The notes: generated from the sequence alone by a model not told the origin. 64,000 bases of DNA from Winogradskyella alexanderae (GCF_020166335.1 NZ_JAIUJR010000006.1:169240-233239), one strand, 5' to 3'. Shown: positions 10,697 through 19,139, numbered from the stretch's first letter. Program-made: numbers and translations.

Positions 10697-11056
10697 TTAC
10701 CTTTTTCCATCATGGTCTTTTACAACATCCTTGTCTCTATACTTGCAACAAGGGTGGACAGAATTATAGGCTTCTTCCGTAGCTTTGATTTCTTTAGTAT
10801 CATGACCTACATCTGCCAGTTTTTGGGCTATTGTTTTAAGGTTGGTCTTACGTTCATCATAAATAAGCTTCAACTCGTGCGTATCTACACTCCAAACTGC
10901 AGACTTAACTCCTTTTGTCCTTATGGCCGCTTTTTCAATGCGTTCTTTACACATCATGCACACACCATCTACTTCCATGCTAGCCTTGGCATTTTTATTT
11001 TGAGCATATGCAACTACACTCATAAATAATACAACTAACGTTATTACTCTTTTCAT
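10697..11056 (-). CDS. Secreted heavy-metal-associated (HMA) domain protein
   Basis: A 119-residue protein with a cleavable signal peptide (MKRVITLVVLFMSVVAYAQ) and one HMA domain with the metal-binding motif CMMC (GVCMMCKERIEKAA), the beta-alpha-beta pattern of copper chaperones. A second potential site, HPCC, lies near the C-terminus and is followed by a charged tail. It is the last gene of a minus-strand trio, 20 bases after a TonB-dependent receptor, so it may accept a metal, probably copper, that the receptor brings into the periplasm. Metal identity is inferred, not shown. Confidence 0.85.
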   Translation of the reverse strand: MKRVITLVVLFMSVVAYAQNKNAKASMEVDGVCMMCKERIEKAAIRTKGVKSAVWSVDTHELKLIYDERKTNLKTIAQKLADVGHDTKEIKATEEAYNSVHPCCKYRDKDVVKDHDGKR

Positions 11057-11076
11057 TTTATTATTTATTTACGCTT

Positions 11077-13314
11077 TTAATTTATTCTAAATCTTAGTCC
11101 TGTATAAAACATACTTCCAAAAATGGGACCATATACAAAATTACTATCAAAATTTGAACCAAATGGGTCGTCCGGACTTATTATTGGATCCAACTGTCTA
11201 ACATCTGTAATATTTTCACCACCAATATAAATTTCAAATCTAGGTGAAAACACTTTTGTCACCTGCATGTTTAATGTTCCTATTGAAGGTGAATAGTCGT
11301 CTAATTGAAATTCGGGAGCGCTTAATTCTGTACTCGGAAAACGTTGTCTGCTTAACCAATTATAAGTTAGATCAAATTTCCACTGAGAACCTTTTGAGGT
11401 TTTTTCAGTTTCATAGGCCAAATTACCAAAAAATCTATGTTTAGGTATAAGTGGATTTTCTAATCGGCCAATGAGATAATCGGTTTGTACGTCATAATAC
11501 TTATAAGCCAAACGCATATCAAAATTATTGAATGCGTTATAATTAAATTCCAACTGAAAACTATTTGCAAAGCTATCACCCTCGAGATTGTAAAAATTAA
11601 TTTCAAAAGGATTTTCCCAATCTGTAACAACCTGGTTTTCAAAATCAGTTCTGTAGAAATCAAAAGTAATGTCTGCCTTTCTACCAAAAAGATTAAAACC
11701 CTGCAAATAACTAACGCCATAGTTCCATGCAATCTCAGGATCTAAACCATAAATTTTTCCTCCTTCATTAAGAATATTAATTTGCCTCGAACTTGAGAAC
11801 ATATTCTGCGTCTCTGCAAAAATATTAGCGCTTTTTATACCTCGTCCAAAAGAGGCTCTCAAAGCAGATTTTTCCCACGGTGTATATCTAACATGTAACC
11901 TCGGAGTAATGAAAAAACCGAATCGATTATGTTTATCTGCTCTTAATCCTGAAGTAAAAATAAGCTTATCTAAATCGTCATAAGAGTACTCAAAAAATCC
12001 TCCGAAAGAATTTTCAATTCGTTCAAAGTTATTAGTATTGACTAGCTCATTATAGGCGTCATAAGTAAAACTAAGTCCTGTTTTCACTTTGTGCCTAGAA
12101 TCTGATATAATACTATTATATACAAGATTAGAATAAAAGCTTGTGTGTTCTATATCATAATTATTTAAACCAAAATAAGATTCTTGATTATGATAGCTAA
12201 ATGCTGTTTGAAACCCAAGACTTTGATAAGGGACCTGAGGATTTACAAATCCCAATTTTGTAGTCAACTCAAAGCGTTCAGTATCAATTTCACTACCCCA
12301 GAAATTTGTGGTTCCTTTATCCCTATCGGGTTCAAAATCGATTTGACCTGCCTGTGTATTATCATTTAGATATCTAAGATTTATAAAACTAACGATTCCC
12401 TCTTCTGGATTTGTGTACTGCCATCTATTCAATAAATTGATCTGTTCCTTTAGTGGGACATCTAAAAACGAATCATCATTTCGGTCAAATTTCTGATTTC
12501 TAACGTTACCATGGATATAGAGTCCACTACTCCATTTATCCGATATTTTTTGATTTAGATGCGTATTTAATTCGAGCCTTCCATTTATGCTGGCATATGC
12601 GTTGACAAATAATCTGTCATCAGTCATTGGTTTAACCAACTCTGCATTAATTTGTCCGGCAATACTTTCAAAACCATTAACAACACTACCCGCTCCTTTG
12701 GTTATCTGAATACTTTCCACCCAGGTTCCTGGGATAAAACTTAGGCCATAAGCTTGAGATGCCCCTCGAATTGCAGGTATGTTCTCCGTTGCAATTAGAA
12801 TATATGGTGAACTGAGTCCCAACATCTTTATTTGCCTTGTACCAGTAACAGCATCTGCAAAATTAACATCAATGGATGGGTTGGTTTCAAAACTCTCAGA
12901 TAGATTACAACAAGCTGCTTTCAGCAATTCTTCGCTACTTACCGTAAAGGTGTTTGTGGCTTTTAAATAAGACTTAGTAGTTGCCTGTTTACGCGATGTT
13001 ACTGTAACCGCATCTAGTTCATCAGAAGGTTGCATTACATGCCTTATGTATCGGTTTTCATTAACTGTTATAGTATCTGTTTTAAAACCCACATAGCTAA
13101 TAACTAATTTGTTATAGGAGAATTTGTAGGGTATGGTAAATGTTCCATCTTCTGCCGTGACACCTCCAACTGTAGAATTTAACCAAAACACATTGGCACC
13201 TAGCAAGGGCAACTCTTTAGACGCACTTGCTTCTAACACGACACCCTTTAATTGCTCTTGCGCACTAACTACATGCGCAAAGCATAAAAATAAAATGTAT
13301 ATATATTTTTTCAT
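11077..13314 (-). CDS. TonB-dependent receptor, probably for a metal
   Basis: A 745-residue outer-membrane receptor. After the signal peptide (MKKYIYILFLCFAHVVSAQ) comes a carboxypeptidase-D-like beta-sandwich (LKGVVLEASASKELPLLGANV ...), then the plug domain and a 22-strand type barrel ending in an aromatic C-terminal strand (GSMFYTGLRFRIN). The plug contains LLKAACCNLSESFETNPS, a CC pair characteristic of the receptors that sit next to HYC_CC_PP and HMA genes. The context of an HMA protein downstream and a Cys/His-rich small protein upstream points to copper or another soft metal. Substrate is inferred only. Confidence 0.88.
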   Translation of the reverse strand: MKKYIYILFLCFAHVVSAQEQLKGVVLEASASKELPLLGANVFWLNSTVGGVTAEDGTFTIPYKFSYNKLVISYVGFKTDTITVNENRYIRHVMQPSDELDAVTVTSRKQATTKSYLKATNTFTVSSEELLKAACCNLSESFETNPSIDVNFADAVTGTRQIKMLGLSSPYILIATENIPAIRGASQAYGLSFIPGTWVESIQITKGAGSVVNGFESIAGQINAELVKPMTDDRLFVNAYASINGRLELNTHLNQKISDKWSSGLYIHGNVRNQKFDRNDDSFLDVPLKEQINLLNRWQYTNPEEGIVSFINLRYLNDNTQAGQIDFEPDRDKGTTNFWGSEIDTERFELTTKLGFVNPQVPYQSLGFQTAFSYHNQESYFGLNNYDIEHTSFYSNLVYNSIISDSRHKVKTGLSFTYDAYNELVNTNNFERIENSFGGFFEYSYDDLDKLIFTSGLRADKHNRFGFFITPRLHVRYTPWEKSALRASFGRGIKSANIFAETQNMFSSSRQINILNEGGKIYGLDPEIAWNYGVSYLQGFNLFGRKADITFDFYRTDFENQVVTDWENPFEINFYNLEGDSFANSFQLEFNYNAFNNFDMRLAYKYYDVQTDYLIGRLENPLIPKHRFFGNLAYETEKTSKGSQWKFDLTYNWLSRQRFPSTELSAPEFQLDDYSPSIGTLNMQVTKVFSPRFEIYIGGENITDVRQLDPIISPDDPFGSNFDSNFVYGPIFGSMFYTGLRFRIN

Positions 13315-13382
13315 GATTTAATAATAGAACTAACAATTGCTCTAGCTAGAGCTTTACTTTAATTGGGAGTACTATATTTAAA

Positions 13383-13790
13383 TCAAATGAGGTAAGTCTC
13401 ATCTAGAACATGTATGTCCTTGATAATTTTTGGAGGTTTGTAGTTTTTATGCGGTATAATAGGCTTCGCCAACGTTTCAAAAAGATACGTGTAGCTGAAT
13501 ACATATGATACCAGTGTTATATAAGTATCCTTCTCAAAAGATTGGAAGTCTTTTTCTGTGAGGTCATCTTGCCCTTCAATAACATCAACCGTATCTTTAC
13601 AGCATGGCTTTTTTACATAACTTATGTCTTCCGCGTCCATTCCGCCACACTTTTTGGCATTGGAAAAGATTGCAGTATCCACTAAATGCTCACCACAGAA
13701 ATGCTTTTCAACCGTAAACGATAATGTAGATACAAGAACGAATACAGCTAATAGTGTTGAGAGGATTTTATGTAACACCGTTAATTTCAC
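13383..13790 (-). CDS. HYC_CC_PP family protein
   Basis: A 135-residue exported protein named for three motifs, all visible: H-F-C (VEKHFCGE), C-C (KKPCCKD) and P-P (NYKPPKI). The signal peptide is LHKILSTLLAVFVLVSTLSF. Function is not established; the Cys and His residues and the linkage to a TonB receptor and an HMA protein suggest metal handling. The start is a GTG at 13788-13790, which gives the expected MKLTVLHKI N-terminus. A full TAGATTTG promoter box ends only four bases upstream, so the transcript may be leaderless. Confidence 0.85.
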   Translation of the reverse strand: MKLTVLHKILSTLLAVFVLVSTLSFTVEKHFCGEHLVDTAIFSNAKKCGGMDAEDISYVKKPCCKDTVDVIEGQDDLTEKDFQSFEKDTYITLVSYVFSYTYLFETLAKPIIPHKNYKPPKIIKDIHVLDETYLI

Positions 13791-13794
13791 ACCG

Positions 13795-13802
13795 CAAATC
13801 TA
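13795..13802 (-). promoter_or_regulatory. Promoter -7 box of the metal-linked trio
   Basis: Minus-strand TAGATTTG, a full match to TAnnTTTG, placed four bases before the GTG start of the HYC_CC_PP gene. I find no clear -33 TTG at normal spacing. Confidence 0.55.
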
Positions 13803-13840
13803 CAAAATATAGGGATACGTAAGTTATTTTTATAATTGCC

Positions 13841-14269
13841 TTAACGGTTTAGTTTATAATAATAAAAGGCTGGCAATAGCAGAATTAGAAGTAAAGGTTG
13901 TATTAAAAACCGCCTAATATTGAAGAACAAATAATAGTCCTCTTGCTTCGGATTAATGACAAAATATAAAAAGGGAATCAGCAACGCAAAATAGGCAAGA
14001 CCATATAGCATCACCGAAAATTTTATCATCCCTTTATCCTTAAAAACCACATACAAAAATGCAAGAGAAATAACCGTATTTATGCCGAAACGTAAACTGG
14101 TATAAAAAACCAACTTCGCCACCTCACGCCTTGGACTATCCATGTATAAATAATCATTTTCAAAAAAGGCCAAATAAGGATCGTAAAATAAAACATCCTC
14201 AAATGCCCTTACTAAAACAAGAAGTAGAATTAGAAAAGCCAGAATACCATATTTCGTAATTCTATTCAT
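13841..14269 (-). CDS. Exosortase F system-associated membrane protein
   Basis: A 142-residue protein with about four membrane helices and the fixed N-terminal pattern RAFEDVLFYDPYLAFFENDY, which marks the small protein always found next to exosortase XrtF in flavobacteria. Its biochemical role is unknown; it probably works with XrtF in the inner membrane. It overlaps the end of xrtF by eight bases, so the two are translated from one transcript. The family is recognised from sequence and context. Confidence 0.9.
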   Translation of the reverse strand: MNRITKYGILAFLILLLVLVRAFEDVLFYDPYLAFFENDYLYMDSPRREVAKLVFYTSLRFGINTVISLAFLYVVFKDKGMIKFSVMLYGLAYFALLIPFLYFVINPKQEDYYLFFNIRRFLIQPLLLILLLPAFYYYKLNR

Positions 14270-14759
14270 GTACTTTTCTCTTTTTTGAAAATCGATTTAC
14301 CCAAACCATCCACAACACAAAAACAGTCCCATAAATAGCCAATGGAAAAATTACCGTATGCAAAATCTCTCTTCGCCATGGATAATGGTAAAGTCCTGCA
14401 GACAATACAACAATTCTAATGAGATTAAATGCATAGATAATAATGCTTCCTGCCAGGCAGTATAAAAAAGTCGTCTTAAAATTATCAGCAAAAGCAATAA
14501 TAAAGGATAAAAAAAGTATGATTATACTTATCGCATTACAGCCTTCAATTACTCGTGCTACAAACTTCCCATTTATGATTACTTTCATAGATGGTTCACT
14601 TTCATGTGGTAATACTTTAGCATCATAACCCAATCCATCGAGTAGATTTTCTGTTTGATTTGCTACTAAATGGGTAGCATAATCAGGGTAGTATTTTGTA
14701 CCATCAGAAAATTCTAAATAAAAATAATAGCCAACTGTCAATACAGAATACACAGTCAA
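14262..14759 (-). CDS. xrtF: Exosortase XrtF
   Basis: Integral-membrane cysteine transpeptidase of the exosortase/archaeosortase family. The three catalytic residues are present: Cys74 in EGCNAIS, Arg115 in NLIRIV and His134 in HTVIFP, each at a membrane helix boundary. Flavobacterial XrtF has no well-defined target. The start is doubtful: the TTG used here cuts the first membrane helix in half, while in-frame upstream codons continue the expected N-terminus (IKTLLLKYKLVIRFIITF) back to about 14813, where no ATG, GTG or TTG exists. The enzyme may start at an ATC or ATT codon, or the start may be mutated. Confidence 0.85.
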   Translation of the reverse strand: MTVYSVLTVGYYFYLEFSDGTKYYPDYATHLVANQTENLLDGLGYDAKVLPHESEPSMKVIINGKFVARVIEGCNAISIIILFLSFIIAFADNFKTTFLYCLAGSIIIYAFNLIRIVVLSAGLYHYPWRREILHTVIFPLAIYGTVFVLWMVWVNRFSKKRKVHE

Positions 14760-14817
14760 AAAGGTAATTATAAACCGAATGACGAGCTTATATTTTAGAA
14801 GTAATGTTTTGATGAGA

Positions 14818-14825
14818 TAAATATA
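14818..14825 (-). promoter_or_regulatory. Possible xrtF promoter box
   Basis: Minus-strand TATATTTA, one base off TAnnTTTG, in the short gap between the upstream terminator and xrtF. Position fits, but the region is AT-rich and chance matches are likely. Confidence 0.3.
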
Positions 14826-14830
14826 GGTAT

Positions 14831-14867
14831 ATAATAAAAATGACCTTTAATGAATAAAGGTCATTTT
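14831..14867 (-). terminator. Terminator between accessory genes and xrtF
   Basis: A perfect 13-bp stem, 14837-14849 with 14855-14867, around a five-base loop, with a T-rich tail on the minus strand. It separates xrtF from the two small genes upstream. Confidence 0.85.
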
Positions 14868-14891
14868 AGCTATCTTTAGACAAATTCTTTT

Positions 14892-15134
14892 CTAATACCT
14901 TAATTCTTTTCTATTAAAAGCTTTTTTATAGACTAAATAAACTAATCCTGGTACTAAAGGGATAAAAATTGACGCTAATATCCAAATAGCGGAAAGAAAT
15001 CTATTTTCTCTATTTTTTATTTCGCTAAATACTACATAAATAGCGAGTAAAGCATGAATTAAAAGAAATGTAATCATAAGAATTTGGCTCACGGTATCAC
15101 TTAATACAATATCCATAAAAATATTTTTTAACAT
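14892..15134 (-). CDS. Small PLDc_N-type membrane protein
   Basis: An 80-residue protein with two membrane helices (ILMITFLLIHALLAIYVVF and FLSAIWILASIFIPLVPGLVYLVY). The second has the W-x9-P-x2-G-x2-Y pattern of the phospholipase D N-terminal membrane domain, but there is no catalytic HKD domain. Such micro-proteins are common in Bacteroidota and uncharacterised. Its start overlaps the end of the Cys-rich lipoprotein gene by seven bases, so the two are probably translated together. Confidence 0.7.
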   Translation of the reverse strand: MLKNIFMDIVLSDTVSQILMITFLLIHALLAIYVVFSEIKNRENRFLSAIWILASIFIPLVPGLVYLVYKKAFNRKELRY

Positions 15135-15739
15135 TCAAAATCAGTTACACAAACACAATAAAAATCTCCCCAAAGACAACCACAATCGGTTCCTCCAATT
15201 GAAGATGGTTCATCACCACAATAATCAGTTATTGTCTGTAATGCATTATTACACTTACTTTTTCTAAACCTGAAACACCATAAAGTTAAATTATTACTTT
15301 TTTGATAATTTGTATCGTAGTCATTTCCACTATTTTCTTCGTCATAGAAAAGGGTAGTCGTAGCTACAGAAAGCGGTTTACCTATATCTTTTGTTTCTCC
15401 CTCTAATTCAGTATAGGTAATAATTGTATTATCGGTGTTATTTTGTACAGTTATATTTTCAGCAATTCTGTCAAAAGTTACTACATATTCTTTATTATCT
15501 AATCTCATCTCCACAGACTTTTCATTTGCAGAAATATCAACCGAGACAAATATAGTATCGGACTTTTCAGTGATTAAACGATATTCATTTGAGGAGAAAC
15601 TAACTTTCTGAATTTTGTTTGCAAACAACATTTTTTCTAATACTAAGCTGGGTTGAAATATTGTCTTTGAAGTTATTATCAAATTTTCAGTAACTATTTC
15701 TCCAAAATCATCACGGCTACATGAATAATTTAAAATCAT
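15128..15739 (-). CDS. Cys-rich putative lipoprotein, signal peptide broken by frameshift
   Basis: Unrecognised 203-residue protein. The open frame begins MILNYSCSRDD, leaving only six residues before the lipobox Cys, too few for export. Upstream, the same frame continues as a good signal peptide (KCSFKILLFVIMILNYSC) but has no start codon; an ATG at 15777-15779 followed by AGA joins that frame only if one A is removed from a five-A run (15770-15774). So the intact gene would span about 15128-15785. The C-terminal 45 residues are rich in Cys (TDYCGDEPSS, TDCGCLWGDFYCVC, DFEC). Either a real frameshift, a switchable tract, or a sequencing error. Confidence 0.6.
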   Translation of the reverse strand: MILNYSCSRDDFGEIVTENLIITSKTIFQPSLVLEKMLFANKIQKVSFSSNEYRLITEKSDTIFVSVDISANEKSVEMRLDNKEYVVTFDRIAENITVQNNTDNTIITYTELEGETKDIGKPLSVATTTLFYDEENSGNDYDTNYQKSNNLTLWCFRFRKSKCNNALQTITDYCGDEPSSIGGTDCGCLWGDFYCVCVTDFEC

Positions 15740-15977
15740 TATTACAAATAAAAGAATTTTAAAACTACATTTTTCTCATTTTCATTTTCTTAGAATTTTA
15801 ATTAACAATTATATTTTTTATCAAAAACACACTTAGAAACTATCAAATAATCAAGTATTTACAATAATTCACAATAAAAAAAAATTATACTTAATTGATA
15901 AAATCAATATTAATTTTAATTTAAACACCAATTTTGTTTTTCACATTTTAAATACTTTTACCAAAAGTTTTTCTCAA

Positions 15978-16436
15978 ATGACATTAGAAGATTTAAAACC
16001 AAAAGTAAAATCTATAGTTACCCAACACTCTACCAGCGTAGACGAACGATTATATAAAATTTGTGAGCTACTCGAAGCCAATATCGAGTACTACAGCTGG
16101 GTTGGGTTCTATTTTAGAAATGGTGAAAAAGAAGAGCTTAAACTTGGGCCATATGTTGGCGAACCAACAGACCACACTATTATTCCTTTTGGAAAAGGGA
16201 TTTGTGGCCAGGTAGCCGTGAGCAATGCAAACTTTGTTGTACCAGATGTAACTGCACAAGACAATTATATTGCGTGTAGCATTACAGTTAAAGCAGAAAT
16301 AGTAGTACCCATTTTTTTGAATGGCGAGAATATAGGTCAGATTGATATAGACTCAAACACACCAGACCCCTTTACAGAAGCTGACGAGCGTTTTCTAGAA
16401 TTCGTGTGTGCGGAAGTGGCAAATATCTTAGACTAG
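15978..16436 (+). CDS. GAF-domain protein, probable free methionine-R-sulfoxide reductase
   Basis: A 152-residue single GAF domain. It resembles the fRMsr family, which reduces free L-methionine-R-sulfoxide: GFYF near residue 45, then LGPYVGE, IPFGKGICGQVA, VPDVTAQDNYIACS, AEIVVPIF and GQIDIDSN. Two of the family's catalytic-site cysteines are visible, in GICG and IACS. It is preceded by about 190 bases of very AT-rich DNA and stands alone. If not a reductase, it would be a small-molecule sensor; the conserved cysteines favour the enzyme. Confidence 0.8.
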   Translation: MTLEDLKPKVKSIVTQHSTSVDERLYKICELLEANIEYYSWVGFYFRNGEKEELKLGPYVGEPTDHTIIPFGKGICGQVAVSNANFVVPDVTAQDNYIACSITVKAEIVVPIFLNGENIGQIDIDSNTPDPFTEADERFLEFVCAEVANILD

Positions 16437-16437
16437 A

Positions 16438-17691
16438 TTACATTCCAGTTCTAATCGCTTCGACAGGATCCAATCGTGATGCGGATAATGCTGGTATTAA
16501 TCCGGAAACAAGTCCAATAAAAGAGGAAATTGAAATACCTAAAAGCATATTTTTAAGGGAAAGTACAAATTCAAAATCCTCGGTGATATTATTTCCAATT
16601 ATTGTACCTATATAAACCATTAATAACCCAACTACTCCACCTACAATAGCTAATATAACTGCTTCAAAAAGAAATTGAAATAAGATAAATCTATTTTTTG
16701 CTCCAAGTGATTTCTGTATGCCAATGAGATTGGTTCGTTCCTTAACACTAACAAACATAATATTAGCGATACCAAATCCTCCTACTAATAATGAAAAGCC
16801 ACTGATTACCCAACCGATAACATTCATGGTACTTATTATGCCATCAATGGCGTCTTGAAGCCCAGATATAACACTTATAAAAAACGTATCTATTTCATCT
16901 GGTTTTAGGCCTCTACGATTACGCATTAACTGTATTACTTCCGCCTTTAAACCAGCAATATCTGCGTCTTTATCTGGTTTGATAATTATAATGTTTCTGA
17001 AATTTTTATTGTTATCGCCAAACCGTTTTCTTACATAATTGGCAGGAAGAAATATTGAAACATCATTACTATCACCAAAAAGTCCTGAACCTTCTTTTTT
17101 GACAACTCCTATAACTGTAAATTTTTGTCCATACAGCCTTACTTTCTTTCCTATGGGTTCAAAATCACCAAACAAGGATTTAGCTATTTCTGAGCCTATA
17201 ACCACTACTGGCCTACCAGCATTAGATTCAGATTCTGTATAAAATCTACCTTTTTCAAATTCCAACACTTGGATATCTGTGAATTCATTGGAAACAACCA
17301 CTGTATTAATACTGCTTACTTGCTCAGATTCATACCTTATGTTTTCACGCCTAACGAATAATTGAAAAGCAACATGCTCTGCTCCATTAAGATTTGCCTT
17401 TAGAAACTTATACTCGTTATAAGAAATCTCATCAAATGTTTCCCTTTTCCATCTTGGCACGTCAGTTGGGCCAAATGAAAAACTGGCCAAGTACATGGTA
17501 TTGCTATCTAACGCACTTAATGAATCTCTGATATTTTTATCTAAAGAATCTACTGCTGCCAAAACAGCAATTATTGAAAAAATCCCTATAGTAACGCCCA
17601 ATAATGAGAGAAATGTCCTGAGTTTATTATTCCTCAAGGCGTTAAAGGCAAATGAAAAGCTTTCTTTAAGTAAACGTAGATACAGTAACAT
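16438..17691 (-). CDS. MacB-like ABC transporter permease, copy 2
   Basis: A 417-residue permease with a first membrane helix (RTFLSLLGVTIGIFSIIAVLA), a large periplasmic MacB-type domain (about 45-240) and a C-terminal FtsX domain with three helices ending LDPVEAIRTGM. It is of the type VII (mechanotransmission) ABC family that moves lipoproteins, peptides or toxins across the envelope. It lies 78 bases downstream of a close paralogue; the FtsX core is nearly identical while the periplasmic domains differ. No ATPase gene is adjacent. The stop codon lies two bases from the convergent GAF gene. Confidence 0.9.
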   Translation of the reverse strand: MLLYLRLLKESFSFAFNALRNNKLRTFLSLLGVTIGIFSIIAVLAAVDSLDKNIRDSLSALDSNTMYLASFSFGPTDVPRWKRETFDEISYNEYKFLKANLNGAEHVAFQLFVRRENIRYESEQVSSINTVVVSNEFTDIQVLEFEKGRFYTESESNAGRPVVVIGSEIAKSLFGDFEPIGKKVRLYGQKFTVIGVVKKEGSGLFGDSNDVSIFLPANYVRKRFGDNNKNFRNIIIIKPDKDADIAGLKAEVIQLMRNRRGLKPDEIDTFFISVISGLQDAIDGIISTMNVIGWVISGFSLLVGGFGIANIMFVSVKERTNLIGIQKSLGAKNRFILFQFLFEAVILAIVGGVVGLLMVYIGTIIGNNITEDFEFVLSLKNMLLGISISSFIGLVSGLIPALSASRLDPVEAIRTGM

Positions 17692-17769
17692 AATCTCTTA
17701 TACCGTTTAAAGATAATTGCTTTTCAAATACATTGTGTTACAAAAAGCATAAATCTAACCGAAGTAAAT

Positions 17770-19020
17770 CTACATACCTGTTCTAATTGCTTCAACAGGA
17801 TCTAATCTTGATGCAGAGAAGGCCGGTATAACACCTGCAATTAAGCCAATTAAAGAGGATAGTCCAAATCCTAAAAACATATTACCGAAGGATAGGACAA
17901 ATCTAAAGTCTTCTGTAAAACCGTTCATTATTAACGATGTTATCCAAACCAAGAACAACCCAACCAAACCACCTACAACAGCTAGTATTGTAGCTTCAAA
18001 CAGAAACTGAAACAAAATAAATCTATTCTTTGCTCCGAGTGATTTTTGAATTCCAATAAGATTAGTGCGTTCCTTAACACTAACAAACATTATGTTAGCA
18101 ATTCCAAAACCACCTACTAACAAAGAAAATCCGCTAATAACCCAACCAACTGTATTTAACACAGCAATTATGCCGTCAATAAAGGAAACTAAACCTGAAA
18201 GTTTATTCACAAAAAAATCATCCTCCTCGTCCGCTTTCAAACCTCTGTAAGCTCTAAATTTTTGTTTTAATACATTTTCAAAAGCACCGATATCAACACC
18301 TTTCTTTGGTTTAATAACCACAGCTCCAGGAAGTCCATCAATTCCTCCATTTCTAAACTGTCTCACAAAATTTGCGGGGACGAAACCCTTATCGTCGGGC
18401 GAATCACCAAAATTGGCTCCATATTTTTTTAAGACACCTATAACGGTAAGTTTTCTTCCATAGACCCTTACTACTTTGCCAATTGGATTTGACTTATCAA
18501 AAAGATTCTCGGCTAAGTTGCTTCCAATTACTATAACTGGTGCTCCGGTATCAGACTCCAGCTCTGAATAGAATCTACCCTGCTCTACCTTTAAATCATC
18601 AATAGTATAAATACCGTGGGAAATTGGTGTAATATTAATGTTAGTAAGTGTTTCTGCTTGATATCTAATTGTTTCACTACCGCCAAATATCACGTAAGCA
18701 GATTCTTCAATGTCAGGCACATTACGTCTCACAAACTCATAATCATCGTATTCTGTTTGCGGAAAATTGTCACGTTTCCAGCGTGGTACTTCTGTTGGTC
18801 CAAACGAATATTTTGAAAGATAAATCGTGTTTTTATCCAGACCAGATAGGTTTTCCTTAATGTTTTTGTCAAGGGAATCTACTGCCGCCAAAACAGCAAT
18901 AATTGAAAAAATACCAACGGTAACCCCAAGCAATGAAAGAAATGTTCGAAGTTTATTATTTCTTAAAGCATTTAATGCAAACGAAAAACTTTCCTTAAAG
19001 ACCCTTAGGTAAACTAGCAT
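17770..19020 (-). CDS. MacB-like ABC transporter permease, copy 1
   Basis: A 416-residue paralogue of the downstream permease with the same layout: N-terminal helix (TFLSLLGVTVGIFSIIAVLA), periplasmic domain, three C-terminal helices and the ending LDPVEAIRTGM. It is first in the minus-strand pair and divergent from purH. The two proteins probably form a heterodimeric permease that shares one ATPase encoded elsewhere, a layout known for MacB-type systems in Bacteroidota. Substrate unknown. Confidence 0.9.
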   Translation of the reverse strand: MLVYLRVFKESFSFALNALRNNKLRTFLSLLGVTVGIFSIIAVLAAVDSLDKNIKENLSGLDKNTIYLSKYSFGPTEVPRWKRDNFPQTEYDDYEFVRRNVPDIEESAYVIFGGSETIRYQAETLTNINITPISHGIYTIDDLKVEQGRFYSELESDTGAPVIVIGSNLAENLFDKSNPIGKVVRVYGRKLTVIGVLKKYGANFGDSPDDKGFVPANFVRQFRNGGIDGLPGAVVIKPKKGVDIGAFENVLKQKFRAYRGLKADEEDDFFVNKLSGLVSFIDGIIAVLNTVGWVISGFSLLVGGFGIANIMFVSVKERTNLIGIQKSLGAKNRFILFQFLFEATILAVVGGLVGLFLVWITSLIMNGFTEDFRFVLSFGNMFLGFGLSSLIGLIAGVIPAFSASRLDPVEAIRTGM

Positions 19021-19131
19021 ACATTGGCGGTTTTTTACTCTATTTATCGATTAGACGTTTTCAACAATTCATTGTTACAAAAAACTCCAATAAACTGAGA
19101 CAATCCTCGATATTTTCATTTTGATTATCCG

Positions 19132-19139
19132 TATTTTTG
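19132..19139 (+). promoter_or_regulatory. Promoter -7 box of purH
   Basis: TATTTTTG, a full TAnnTTTG match. Transcription would start near 19145, upstream of the ATG at 19166 but downstream of the TTG at 19121, which supports the later start for purH. Confidence 0.55.

Noticed and set aside
11244..13321. Several forward frames opposite the TonB receptor gene
   Set aside because: Antisense shadows; the minus-strand receptor frame is complete and recognisable.
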